From Streptomonospora alba (GTDB lineage: Bacteria; Actinomycetota; Actinomycetes; Streptosporangiales; Streptosporangiaceae), in the NCBI RefSeq assembly GCF_000826685.1, contig NZ_JROO01000022.1, positions 1 to 38,369 of the forward strand: a stretch of DNA of 38,369 bases, in the 5' to 3' direction. Both the position numbers and the translations under genes were made by a program. A model generated the notes under the pieces. That model did no database searches, had not been told where the DNA came from, and saw only the letters and a list, made by a program, of their open reading frames with translations. Of this stretch, positions 16,994 through 24,741 are shown in pieces (within the stretch, counting starts at the first letter, position 1; every line of letters begins with the position of its first letter).

Positions 16994-17809
16994 ATGAGCA
17001 CGGACCTCACCGAGCCCGGCACCCACCCCAAGGGGGAACACTACGTGCAATCGCTGGAGCGCGGTCTGGCCGTGATCCGCGCCTTCACGGCCCAGAGCCC
17101 GGCGATGACGCTCAGTGAGGTCGCGCGCGAGACCGGACTCACGCGCGCCGCGGCCCGCCGCTTCCTGCTCACCCTGGTCGACATGGGCTACGTGCGCACC
17201 GACGGCCGGCTCTTCTCGCTGACCCCGCGGGTGCTGGAGCTGGGCTATGCCTACCTGTCCTCGGCCGGACTGCCCGAGGTGGCCCAGCCGCATCTGGAGC
17301 GCCTGGCCGCGGAGCTGCACGAGTCGTCCTCGATCTCGGTGCTCGACGGCGGCGACGTCGTCTACGTGGCCCGGGTGTCCACCTCGCGGATCATGAACGT
17401 GGCGATCAACGTCGGCACCCGGTTCCCGGCGTATGCGACCTCGATGGGGCGCGTACTCCTTGCGGGCCGCCCGGCCGAGGAGCTCGACGCCTATCTGGAC
17501 AACACCGAACTGGCCCGGCTGACCGCCTACACGCTGACGACACCGGGCCGGCTGCGCGCCGAGATCGACCGGGTCCGCAACCAGGGCTGGGCGCTGGTCG
17601 ACCAGGAACTTGAGGAGGGCCTGCGCTCGGTGGCCGCACCCGTCCGCGACCGCGACGGGCGTGTGGTCGCAGCGGTCAACGTCTCCGCGCATGCGAGCCG
17701 CTCCTCCGTGGAGGACATCCGGCGCGACCTGCTTCCGCCGCTGCTGGCAGCGGCCGCCCGCATCGAGGCCGACCTGGAGATCTCCCAGCGGGCGTCGGGG
17801 CACCCCTAA
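16994..17809 (+). CDS. pcaR: IclR-family regulator of the pca/pob genes (PcaR/PobR type)
   Basis: A 271-residue DNA-binding protein. The N-terminal winged helix-turn-helix (about 17-72: VQSLERGLAVIRAFTA, LSEVARETGLTRAAARRFLLTL) is followed by an IclR effector domain (about 85-262) that ends in ISQRASG. PcaR, PcaU and PobR of the same family sense beta-ketoadipate, protocatechuate or 4-hydroxybenzoate. The ATG at 16994 follows AAGGGAAGAG. It is the first gene of the plus-strand catabolic block and is followed by a 249-base gap with a further promoter. Candidate operators GTTC-N7-GAAC occur at its own promoter, on the divergent promoter and before the CoA-transferase gene. The effector cannot be told from sequence. 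Confidence 0.88.
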   Translation: MSTDLTEPGTHPKGEHYVQSLERGLAVIRAFTAQSPAMTLSEVARETGLTRAAARRFLLTLVDMGYVRTDGRLFSLTPRVLELGYAYLSSAGLPEVAQPHLERLAAELHESSSISVLDGGDVVYVARVSTSRIMNVAINVGTRFPAYATSMGRVLLAGRPAEELDAYLDNTELARLTAYTLTTPGRLRAEIDRVRNQGWALVDQELEEGLRSVAAPVRDRDGRVVAAVNVSAHASRSSVEDIRRDLLPPLLAAAARIEADLEISQRASGHP

Positions 17810-17990
17810 GGCCCGCCCGCTTCCCGCCACCGCAGGAAGCGCTCCGCGCCGTCCCCTCCCCTCCCCGTCGTCCCCGCCCCTGAATTTTCCTCGCCGTCCG
17901 CTCACCGAGTGTCACACCGCCTCCGGGAATGCCCGCGCGACCCGCTCACCGGGGCGTTCGCTCCGGCTTCACCCACCCTTGACCCGTGGG

Positions 17991-18042
17991 ATGACCGTGG
18001 GCAATGATGTGCGTATTAAGAACACGCATTCGGCATACGAAC
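17991..18042 (+). promoter_or_regulatory. Promoter and operator of the pca catabolic operon
   Basis: TATTAA (18014-18019) with ATGACC (17991-17996) 17 bases upstream is the best promoter pair. TTGACC at 17979-17984 is an alternative -35 that needs another -10. Immediately downstream ATTCGGCATACGAAC (18028-18042) repeats the IclR-type motif with one half-site mismatch, centred on the inner palindrome TTCG-GCATA-CGAA. The start codon is only 16 bases further on and has no good ribosome site, so the message has a very short leader. Confidence 0.5.
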
Positions 18043-18058
18043 AGATTTGGACCCACTT

Positions 18059-18883
18059 ATGATCGTGCCGCTGGACGAGGGTGTACGCGAACTCGTCGGC
18101 GACGGAGACACGGTCGCGCTGGAGGGTTTCACCCACCTGATCCCGGTGGCCGCCGGTCACGAGATCATCCGGCAGGGCCGGCGTGACCTCACCCTGGTCC
18201 GCATGACCCCCGACATCGTCTACGACCAGATGATCGGCGCGGGCTGCGCCGCCAAGCTCGTGTTCTCCTGGGGCGGCAACCCCGGCGTGGGCTCCCTCCA
18301 CCGGTTCCGCGACGCCATCCAGTACGGCTGGCCCCGCCCCCTGGAGATCGAGGAGCACAGCCACGCGGGCATGGCCAACCGCTACGTCGCCGGCGCCTCC
18401 GGCCTGCCCTTCGCGGTCCTGCGCGGCTACGCCGGCACCGACCTCGTCGACCAGACCGACACCATCAAGACCATCGAGTGCCCCTTCACCGGTGAGAAGC
18501 TGGCCGCCGTCCCCGCCCTCAACCCCGACGTCTCGATCGTGCACGCCCAGCGGGCCGACCGCGAAGGCAACGTCCAGCTCTGGGGCATCACCGGCATCCA
18601 GAAGGAGGCCGTGCTCGCCGCCAAGCGCTCCCTGGTCACCGTCGAGGAGATCGTCGACGAACTCGATCCCGTCCCCGGCCAGGTGGTCCTGCCCGCCCGC
18701 GTGGTCAGCGCCGTGGCGGCCGTGCCCGGCGGCTCCCGCCCTTCGTACGCCCACGGCTACTACGCCCGGGACAACGGCGCCTACCAGGACTGGGACGCCG
18801 TCAGCCGCGACAGGGAGGAGTTCTCCCGATGGCTGGCGGAGGGCCTGGGCGCCCAGGCCCCGCTGCCCGGAAAGGCAGGCTGA
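18059..18883 (+). CDS. pcaI: 3-oxoadipate CoA-transferase, subunit A
   Basis: Moves CoA from succinyl-CoA to beta-ketoadipate, the penultimate step of the pathway, together with subunit B. The 274-residue protein has the class I CoA-transferase alpha fold, with GDTVALEGFTHLIPVAAGHEIIR at the N-terminus and LVFSWGGNPGVGSLHRFRDA. It is of the longer glutaconate-CoA-transferase-like (CatI/PcaI actinobacterial) type. The start ATG at 18059 is supported by the operator 16 bases upstream. A TTG twelve bases earlier is a weaker alternative. Its last codons contain GGAAAGGCAGGC, which serves as ribosome site for the next gene. First gene of the structural operon. Confidence 0.9.
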   Translation: MIVPLDEGVRELVGDGDTVALEGFTHLIPVAAGHEIIRQGRRDLTLVRMTPDIVYDQMIGAGCAAKLVFSWGGNPGVGSLHRFRDAIQYGWPRPLEIEEHSHAGMANRYVAGASGLPFAVLRGYAGTDLVDQTDTIKTIECPFTGEKLAAVPALNPDVSIVHAQRADREGNVQLWGITGIQKEAVLAAKRSLVTVEEIVDELDPVPGQVVLPARVVSAVAAVPGGSRPSYAHGYYARDNGAYQDWDAVSRDREEFSRWLAEGLGAQAPLPGKAG

Positions 18884-18884
18884 G

Positions 18885-19643
18885 ATGACGACAGCAACCG
18901 GCTACACCGCAGACGAGATGATGACGGTGGCCGCCGCCCACGCCCTGACCTCGGAGATGGCCTGCTTCGTGGGCATCGGCCTGCCCAGCACGGCCGCCAA
19001 CCTGGCCTGCCGCACCCACGCACCGGGCCTGTGGATGATCTACGAGTCGGGAACCCTGGGCACCCGCCCTGACACGCTTCCGCTGTCCATCGGCGACGGC
19101 GTGCTCGCCGAGACCGCCGACACCGTCGTCTCGGTGCCCGAGGTCTTCAACTACTGGCTGCAGCCGGGCCGCATCGACGTCGGATTCCTCGGCGCCGCGC
19201 AGATCGACCGCTACGCCAACATCAACACCACGGTCATCGGCGACTACACCGACCCCAAGGTGCGGCTGCCCGGCGCGGGCGGCGCCCCCGAGATCGCCGC
19301 TTCCTGCCGCGAGGTCGTCGTGGTCGTCCGCCAGAGCGCCCGTACCTTCGTGGACCGCGCCGACTTCGTGACCTCGGTCGGCCACGGCCGCGGCGCCGGC
19401 GAGCGCGAGCGCCTGGGGCTGCGCGGCGCCGGACCCACCCGCGTCATCACCGATCTGGGCGTCCTCAAGCCCGACCCGGCCACACGCGAGCTGACCCTGG
19501 TGCAGCTGCACGCCGGCGTCACCGTCGACGACGTCCGCGCCGCCACGGGCTGGGAGCTGGCCGTCTCCCCCGAACTGGCCTCCACCCCCGAACCCACCGC
19601 CGAAGAGCTGTCGGTGCTGCGCTCGCTGACCGGGCGAGACTAG
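18885..19643 (+). CDS. pcaJ: 3-oxoadipate CoA-transferase, subunit B
   Basis: A 252-residue beta subunit that forms the active CoA-transferase with the preceding gene product. The segment MIYESGTLGTRPDTLPLSIGD holds the glutamate expected to form the acyl-glutamyl/CoA thioester intermediate (in ESGTLG, against ENGILG in the short SCOT-like group). LPGAGGAPEIAASCREVVVV is the conserved glycine-rich loop. The ATG lies one base after the subunit A stop (TGAGATG), with GGAAAGG at a nine-base spacing. A 159-base gap containing a hairpin separates it from pcaF. Confidence 0.9.
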   Translation: MTTATGYTADEMMTVAAAHALTSEMACFVGIGLPSTAANLACRTHAPGLWMIYESGTLGTRPDTLPLSIGDGVLAETADTVVSVPEVFNYWLQPGRIDVGFLGAAQIDRYANINTTVIGDYTDPKVRLPGAGGAPEIAASCREVVVVVRQSARTFVDRADFVTSVGHGRGAGERERLGLRGAGPTRVITDLGVLKPDPATRELTLVQLHAGVTVDDVRAATGWELAVSPELASTPEPTAEELSVLRSLTGRD

Positions 19644-19738
19644 GCGGCGGGCCGGCCAACCGGGGAGCGCGCCCGCGGCGCGAGAGAGGGACTGATAAGC
19701 AATGTTCCATCGGCGACCCGAGCCGGACGGCGGCGCGC

Positions 19739-19762
19739 GGCGCCGGCGCCTCCCCCGGCGCC
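19739..19762 (+). terminator. Intra-operon hairpin between pcaJ and pcaF
   Basis: GGCGCCGG (19739-19746) pairs with CCGGCGCC (19755-19762) around an 8-base loop. It lies 40 bases before the pcaF start. It might adjust expression of the distal genes or protect mRNA; no T-run follows. Confidence 0.35.
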
Positions 19763-19802
19763 CGCTCGGCGGCTCTGCCCGCACGTAGAGGAAAGGCCCA
19801 CA

Positions 19803-20978
19803 ATGACCGACGTATTCGTCCTGGACGCGGTGCGCACCCCCTTCGGCAAGCACGGCGGCGCGCTCGCCGGGGTGCGCCCCGACGACCTCGCCGCCCACGC
19901 CGTCCGCGGCCTCGTCGAGCGTACGCCCGGACTCGACCCCGCCGGAATCGACGACGTCTACTTCGGCGACGCCAACGGCGCCGGCGAGGACAACCGCAAC
20001 GTCGCGCGCATGGCCGCGCTGCTGGCCGGGCTGCCCACCTCCGTGCCCGGCGCCACGCTGAACCGGCTGTGCGGTTCCGGGCTGGAGGCGGTCATCGCCG
20101 CCAACCGCGCGATCGCGGTGCAGGACGCCTCGCTGGTGCTGGCCGGCGGCGTGGAGTCGATGAGCCGCGCCCCCTGGGTGCTGCCCAAGCCCGCCAAGGG
20201 CTTCCCCGCCGGGCACGAGACGCTGCACTCCACGACGCTGGGCTGGCGCATGGTCAACCCGGCCATGCCCGAGGAGTGGACCGTCTCGCTGGGCGAGTGC
20301 ACCGAGCAGATCGCCGAGCAGTTCGGCATCGAGCGCTCCGAGCAGGACGCGTTCGCGCTGCGCAGCCACAGCAAGGCCGCCGAGGCCTGGAAGAAGGGCG
20401 TCTTCGACGCCGAGATCGTCCCGGTGCCCGGAGTGGAGCTCACGCGCGACGAAAGCATCCGTGAGACCTCGCTGGACAAGCTCGCCGGGCTGAAACCGGC
20501 GTTTCGCCCCGACGGCACCGTCACCGCGGGCAACTCCTCGCCGCTGAACGACGGCGCTGCGGCCCTGCTGATCGGCGACGAGGCGGCCGCCTCGGCCACC
20601 GGCGCGACCCCGCTGGCGCGCATCGCCGGCCGCGGTGTCGCCGCTGTGGAGCCGCACCGCTTCGGCGTCGGCCCGGTGGAGGCCGCCCGGACCGCACTGT
20701 CGCGCGCGGGCATCGGCTGGGAGGACCTGTCGGTCGTCGAGCTCAACGAGGCCTTCGCCGCCCAGTCGCTGGCCTGCCTGCGGAGCTGGCCGGGTCTGGA
20801 CCCGGAGATCGTCAACCCCAACGGCGGCGCCATCGCCGTCGGCCATCCCCTCGGCGCATCGGGTGCGCGCATCCTGGGATCGCTCGCCCACGAGCTGCAC
20901 CGCCGCGGCGGCGGCTGGGGACTCGCCGCGATCTGCATCGGCGTGGGCCAGGGCCTCGCCGTGGTGCTGCACGCCTGA
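19803..20978 (+). CDS. pcaF: 3-oxoadipyl-CoA thiolase
   Basis: Cleaves beta-ketoadipyl-CoA with CoA into succinyl-CoA and acetyl-CoA, the last step of the pathway. The 391-residue type II thiolase has nucleophilic Cys90 (LNRLCGSGLEAV), the GGVESMSRAP loop, the GNSSPLNDGAAAL motif, the catalytic histidine in NPNGGAIAVGHPLGASG and the second cysteine in ICIGVGQG. The family is shared with acetyl-CoA acetyltransferases; the pca context gives the assignment. GAGGAAAGG precedes the ATG by five bases. GGAAAGGC is the same ribosome-site core seen before pcaJ and the small ORF after pcaB. Confidence 0.93.
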   Translation: MTDVFVLDAVRTPFGKHGGALAGVRPDDLAAHAVRGLVERTPGLDPAGIDDVYFGDANGAGEDNRNVARMAALLAGLPTSVPGATLNRLCGSGLEAVIAANRAIAVQDASLVLAGGVESMSRAPWVLPKPAKGFPAGHETLHSTTLGWRMVNPAMPEEWTVSLGECTEQIAEQFGIERSEQDAFALRSHSKAAEAWKKGVFDAEIVPVPGVELTRDESIRETSLDKLAGLKPAFRPDGTVTAGNSSPLNDGAAALLIGDEAAASATGATPLARIAGRGVAAVEPHRFGVGPVEAARTALSRAGIGWEDLSVVELNEAFAAQSLACLRSWPGLDPEIVNPNGGAIAVGHPLGASGARILGSLAHELHRRGGGWGLAAICIGVGQGLAVVLHA

Positions 20979-21052
20979 CGGCGCGCGGCAGGGCCCGCAC
21001 CGTCGGGTCCACGTCCGGATACGTTTCCGCACAGGCAGGAGGCACAGGAGCC

Positions 21053-21796
21053 ATGAGCACCGATCCGCGCGCCGACGGGGTCCCGCTCGCGGCCGGATAC
21101 CAGCGCGACCACGAGGTGCATCCGCCGCTGGACTACCCCGGCTACCGCAGCACCGCGCTGCGCCACCCCAAGCGGCCGCTGCAGCTTCTCCCCCACATGC
21201 TGACCGAGGTCACCGGACCGGTACTGGGCGAGGGCCGCATCGGCGAGACCGACAACGACCTCACCCGCCAGCACGAGGACGAGCCCCAGGGCCAGCGCAT
21301 CATCGTCCACGGCCAGGTGCGCGACAGCGACGGCCGGCCCGTGCCCAACACGCTGATCGAGATCTGGCAGGCCAACGCCGGCGGCCGCTACCGCCACGCC
21401 GTCGACAACTGGCCCTCCCCGCTGGACCCGAACTTCTCCGGCGTGGGACGCACGCTCACCGACGCCCAGGGCCGCTACCGGTTCGTCACCATCCGGCCGG
21501 GCGCCTACCCCTGGGGCAACCACGACAACGCCTGGCGTCCCGCCCACATCCACTTCTCGCTGTTCGGCCAGGCCTTCACCCAGCGCCTGGTCACCCAGAT
21601 GTACTTCCCCGGGGATCCGCTGTTCTTCCAGGACCCGATGTGGAACTCCATCCCCGACGAGAAGGCGCGGCAGCGGCTGGTGGCCAGGTTCGACTACGCC
21701 AACACGGCGCCCGAGTGGGCGCTGGCCTTCGAGTGGGACATCGTGCTGCGCGGGCGCGAGTCCACCGTCTTCGAGTCGGAAGTGGACGACGGCTGA
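21053..21796 (+). CDS. pcaH: Protocatechuate 3,4-dioxygenase, beta subunit
   Basis: The iron-bearing subunit of the intradiol ring-cleaving enzyme that opens protocatechuate to 3-carboxy-cis,cis-muconate with O2. In 247 residues all four Fe(III) ligands of the family are visible: Tyr113 (GGRYRH), Tyr152 (RPGAYPWG), His165 and His167 (WRPAHIHFS). The N-terminal YPGYRSTALRHPKRPL stretch is characteristic of the beta chain. GGAGG and AGGAG precede the ATG. Its stop overlaps the pcaG start (TGATG), as expected for stoichiometric alpha-beta synthesis. Confidence 0.96.
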   Translation: MSTDPRADGVPLAAGYQRDHEVHPPLDYPGYRSTALRHPKRPLQLLPHMLTEVTGPVLGEGRIGETDNDLTRQHEDEPQGQRIIVHGQVRDSDGRPVPNTLIEIWQANAGGRYRHAVDNWPSPLDPNFSGVGRTLTDAQGRYRFVTIRPGAYPWGNHDNAWRPAHIHFSLFGQAFTQRLVTQMYFPGDPLFFQDPMWNSIPDEKARQRLVARFDYANTAPEWALAFEWDIVLRGRESTVFESEVDDG

Positions 21797-22359
21797 TGAG
21801 CAAAGGCGAGACCACACCCTCCCAGACCGTCGGCCCCTACCTGCACATCGGGCTGCCCTGGCCCGACGGCCCCTACGCGCTGGCCGAGGAGGCCGAAGGG
21901 GGCTTCTGGATCCGCGGCACGCTCTACGACGGCGCGGGGGCCCCGATCCCCGACGGACTGATCGAGACCTGGCAGGCCGACCCCGAGGGCCGTTTCGACC
22001 ATCCCGACGACCCGCGCGGCGCCCAGGCCTGGCCGGGCTTCCGCGGCTTCGGCCGGTGCGAGACCGACGCGGAGGGCCGGTTCGGGATCCGCACCCTCAA
22101 GCCCGGTCCCGTCCCGGGATTGGGCGGAGCGATGCAGGCCCCCCACATCGACGTTTCGGTGTTCGCCCGGGGCATGCTCAACCGGACCGTCACCCGCATC
22201 TACTTCCCCGAGGAGGCCGAGGCCAACGCCGCCGACCCGGTGCTGGCGGCGGTCCCCGAGCCCGAGCGCGCCACGCTGATAGCCCGGCCCGCCGAGGACG
22301 GCTACGTCTTCGACATCCGCGTGCAGGGTAAGGACGAGACCGTGTTCTTCGACATCTGA
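21796..22359 (+). CDS. pcaG: Protocatechuate 3,4-dioxygenase, alpha subunit
   Basis: A 187-residue partner of PcaH. It has the same beta-sandwich fold (LYDGAGAPIPDGLIETWQADPEGRF) but lacks the iron ligand set, as in other alpha subunits, and contributes to the active-site wall. TPSQTVGPYLHIGL at the N-terminus and APHIDVSVFARGMLNRTVTRIYF are typical. It overlaps the pcaH stop by one base. An 80-base spacer with a 9-bp tandem repeat separates it from pcaB. Confidence 0.95.
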   Translation: MSKGETTPSQTVGPYLHIGLPWPDGPYALAEEAEGGFWIRGTLYDGAGAPIPDGLIETWQADPEGRFDHPDDPRGAQAWPGFRGFGRCETDAEGRFGIRTLKPGPVPGLGGAMQAPHIDVSVFARGMLNRTVTRIYFPEEAEANAADPVLAAVPEPERATLIARPAEDGYVFDIRVQGKDETVFFDI

Positions 22360-22389
22360 CCTGCGGGGACGGGCACCGGAGAGCACACG

Positions 22390-22416
22390 GCGAACGAGGC
22401 GAACGAGGCGAACGGG
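22390..22416. repeat. Three tandem 9-bp units in the pcaG-pcaB spacer
   Basis: Units GCGAACGAG (22390-22398), GCGAACGAG (22399-22407) and GCGAACGGG (22408-22416). The copy number could vary between strains. The block lies 23 bases before the pcaB start and holds no stem. Confidence 0.7.
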
Positions 22417-22439
22417 GCGATGGGAACGAGCGAGGAACC

Positions 22440-23810
22440 GTGAGCGAGGACAGCGGTGCGGCGGGCGGCCTCTTCGGAGGCGTCTTCGGCCGCGGCGGAA
22501 TCGGCGCAGAGACCGGCGACCGGGCATGGTTGCGGGCGCTGCTGGACGCCGAGGCGGCGCTGGCCCGCGCCCACGCCCGCATCGGGCTGATCTCCTCCGA
22601 GCACGCGGAGGCCATCACCGCGGCGTGCGTACCGGAGCACTTCGACGCCCGGCGGCTGGGGGCGGATGCGGCCGGGGCAGGAAACCCCGTCGTGCCGCTG
22701 GTGGCGGAGCTGACCCGGCAGGTGGGCGGCGAGGCCTCGCGCCACATCCACCACGGCGCCACCAGCCAGGACATCATGGACACCGCGGCCATGCTCGTCA
22801 GCCGCCGCGCGGGCGCCGTCGTGGCCGACCACGCCGCCTCGGCGGCCGAGCGCCTGGCCGCGCTGGCCGCTGAGCACCGCGGGACGGTGATGGCCGGGCG
22901 CACCCTGCTCCAGCAGGCGCTGCCGACCACCTTCGGCGCGGTGGCCGCGAGTTGGCTGGAAGGGCTGGAGACCGCGGCCGACCGACTGGCCGAGGTGCTC
23001 GAACTCAGGGCCGCCGCGCAGCTGGGCGGTGCCGCCGGAACGCTGGCCTCGCTGGGCGCCGACGGCCCGGCGGCGGCCGCGGCCTTCGCCGAGGAGACCG
23101 GGCTGGCCGAGGCGGAGCTTCCCTGGCACACCGAGCGCGGCCGCGTCGCCGACATCGCCGCGAGCCTGGGCCGGGTCTGCGGAGCGGTGGGCAAGCCCGC
23201 CGGAGACATCGTGCTGCTGGCCCAGACCGAGGTCGCCGAGGTCGAGGAGTTCGGCGGCTCGGGTGTGGGCGGCTCCTCCACGCTGCCGCACAAGCGCAAC
23301 CCCATCGCCGCGGTCTCGGCCGCCGCCTGCGCCGAGCAGGCTCCGGGACTGGTGTCGACGCTGTTCGCCGCCCAGGTGCAGCAGCACCAGCGGGCGGCAG
23401 GCCCCTGGCACGCCGAATGGCCGACGCTGACGCGGCTGCTGGAGGCCGCGGGATCGGCCGCGGCCTGGCTGGACACCTCCCTGGAGCGGCTTGCGGTGCG
23501 GCCCGAGGCCATGCGCGCCAACCTCGCGGCCTCCGGCGGCTTCCCCATGGCCGAGCGCGTCACCGCGGACCTAGCCGGCGAACTGGGCCGCGCCCGGGCC
23601 CACGAGAACGTGCGCGACGCCTGCCACGAGGCCGCCCGCACCGGTCGGGACCTGGCGGATGTGCTCGCCGACCACCTGGAGGGCCGCCGCGGCCGCGCCG
23701 AGATCGACGCTCTGCTCGACCCGGCGGGCTACCTCGGCTCGGCCCCCGAGCTGGTGGACCGGGCACTGGCCGCCCGCGCCCGCCGCCGCGGCGCGGAAAG
23801 GCAGGCCTGA
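22440..23810 (+). CDS. pcaB: 3-carboxy-cis,cis-muconate cycloisomerase
   Basis: Lactonises carboxymuconate to gamma-carboxymuconolactone in the cytoplasm. The 456-residue protein belongs to the fumarase/aspartase superfamily. The signature GSSTLPHKRNP is at 278-288 and the HHGATSQDIMDTA segment carries the conserved Thr-Ser region. Length fits the family. The GTG start at 22440 has GAGG upstream and the translation begins MSEDSGAAGGLFGGVF. Its TGA overlaps an ATG (TGATG) that opens a 41-residue ORF leading into pcaD. The last codons include GGAAAGGCAGGC, identical to the 12-mer at the end of the CoA-transferase A gene. Confidence 0.93.
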   Translation: MSEDSGAAGGLFGGVFGRGGIGAETGDRAWLRALLDAEAALARAHARIGLISSEHAEAITAACVPEHFDARRLGADAAGAGNPVVPLVAELTRQVGGEASRHIHHGATSQDIMDTAAMLVSRRAGAVVADHAASAAERLAALAAEHRGTVMAGRTLLQQALPTTFGAVAASWLEGLETAADRLAEVLELRAAAQLGGAAGTLASLGADGPAAAAAFAEETGLAEAELPWHTERGRVADIAASLGRVCGAVGKPAGDIVLLAQTEVAEVEEFGGSGVGGSSTLPHKRNPIAAVSAAACAEQAPGLVSTLFAAQVQQHQRAAGPWHAEWPTLTRLLEAAGSAAAWLDTSLERLAVRPEAMRANLAASGGFPMAERVTADLAGELGRARAHENVRDACHEAARTGRDLADVLADHLEGRRGRAEIDALLDPAGYLGSAPELVDRALAARARRRGAERQA

Positions 23811-23935
23811 TGGCGCGCCCGCCCGAGCGCCCGCATCGGCGCCCGTACCGGCGCCCGGCCGGGCCGAGCGCCGATGCGGCTCCCGCCGCGACCGCACCGC
23901 CCGGACGTCGTTCGAACCGTTGGAGGAGACCGTGA
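23810..23935 (+). CDS. Putative 41-residue Arg/Pro-rich ORF bridging pcaB and pcaD
   Basis: The ATG overlaps the pcaB stop (TGATG) and the TGA overlaps the pcaD start (GTGA), so a ribosome finishing pcaB could pass through this frame straight into pcaD. GGAAAGG lies eight bases before the ATG, in a 12-mer identical to the one before pcaJ. The product (11 Arg, 10 Pro) matches no family I know and would be very basic. Two readings are possible: a translational coupling device whose peptide is irrelevant, or a real small protein. The frame contains the 12-bp inverted repeat described separately. Random open frames of this size are common in such DNA, but the double overlap is not. Confidence 0.35.
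   Translation: MARPPERPHRRPYRRPAGPSADAAPAATAPPGRRSNRWRRP
23831..23879 (+). promoter_or_regulatory. 12-bp perfect inverted repeat upstream of pcaD
   Basis: CCGCATCGGCGC (23831-23842) and GCGCCGATGCGG (23868-23879) form a perfect stem with a 25-base loop. It sits inside the pcaB-pcaD spacer, about 50 bases before the pcaD start. Ribosomes translating the small ORF would keep it open, so it may set the pcaD level relative to pcaB. Confidence 0.45.
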
Positions 23936-24741
23936 GCGTCGACGTGCACCACGTCGCCCAGGGCCCGCCCCAAGCGCCGCTGCTCGTGCTGTCGGGGTCG
24001 CTCGGCAGCACGCTGGAGATGTGGCGGCCGCAGATCGAGGCGCTCTCCCGGGATTTCCGCGTCGTGTGCTACGACACCCGCGGCCACGGCGGCTCCCCCG
24101 TGCCACCGGGCCCCTACAGCCTGGCCGACCTGGGCGGCGACGTGCTGCGCCTGCTGGACCGCATCGGCGCCGAGCGCGCCCACTTCGCCGGACTGTCGCT
24201 GGGCGGCATGACCGGCATGTGGCTGGCCGCCCACGCGCCCGAGCGCATCGACCGGCTGGCGCTGCTGTGCACCGCGCCGAAGCTGGAGCCCGAGGGGTGG
24301 CGCCGGCGCGCGGCGACGGTGCGCGAGCAGGGCACCGGCGCCGTGGCCGCCGGGGTCGTGCAGCGCTGGTTCACTCCCGGCTACGCCGAGCGGGAGGCCG
24401 GCGTAGCCGAACGCATGCGCGCCATGGTGGCCGGCACGCCCGCCGAAGGCTACGCGAGCTGCTGCGCCGCCATCGAGCACATGGACCTGCGCCCGGACCT
24501 GCCGCGCATCGCCGCGCCGACGCTGGTCGTCGCCGGTGCCGAGGACCCCGCCACCCCGCCCGACCACGCCGAGCGGATCGCCGCCGCCGTGCCGCGTTCG
24601 CGGCTTCGGCGGGTCGAGGGCGCGCACCTGGCCAGTTGGGAGTCCGCCGAGGAGGTCAACGGCCTGCTGCGCGCCCACTTCGGCGCCGGCGAGGACGTCG
24701 AGGGCGGCGACACGCGAACCGCGACGGAGAAGGACCGATGA
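23932..24741 (+). CDS. pcaD: 3-oxoadipate enol-lactonase
   Basis: Hydrolyses beta-ketoadipate enol-lactone to beta-ketoadipate. The 269-residue alpha/beta hydrolase has nucleophile Ser89 in FAGLSLGGMTG, the acidic residue in GAEDPATPP and the catalytic histidine in VEGAHLASWE. GSLGSTLEMWRPQIEAL forms the oxyanion-side N-terminus. The start is GTG at 23932 with GGAGGAG six bases before; an earlier start would run into pcaB. Its 3' end overlaps pcaC by ATGA. In many actinomycetes pcaD and pcaC are fused as pcaL; here they are separate but coupled genes. Confidence 0.93.
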   Translation: MSVDVHHVAQGPPQAPLLVLSGSLGSTLEMWRPQIEALSRDFRVVCYDTRGHGGSPVPPGPYSLADLGGDVLRLLDRIGAERAHFAGLSLGGMTGMWLAAHAPERIDRLALLCTAPKLEPEGWRRRAATVREQGTGAVAAGVVQRWFTPGYAEREAGVAERMRAMVAGTPAEGYASCCAAIEHMDLRPDLPRIAAPTLVVAGAEDPATPPDHAERIAAAVPRSRLRRVEGAHLASWESAEEVNGLLRAHFGAGEDVEGGDTRTATEKDR

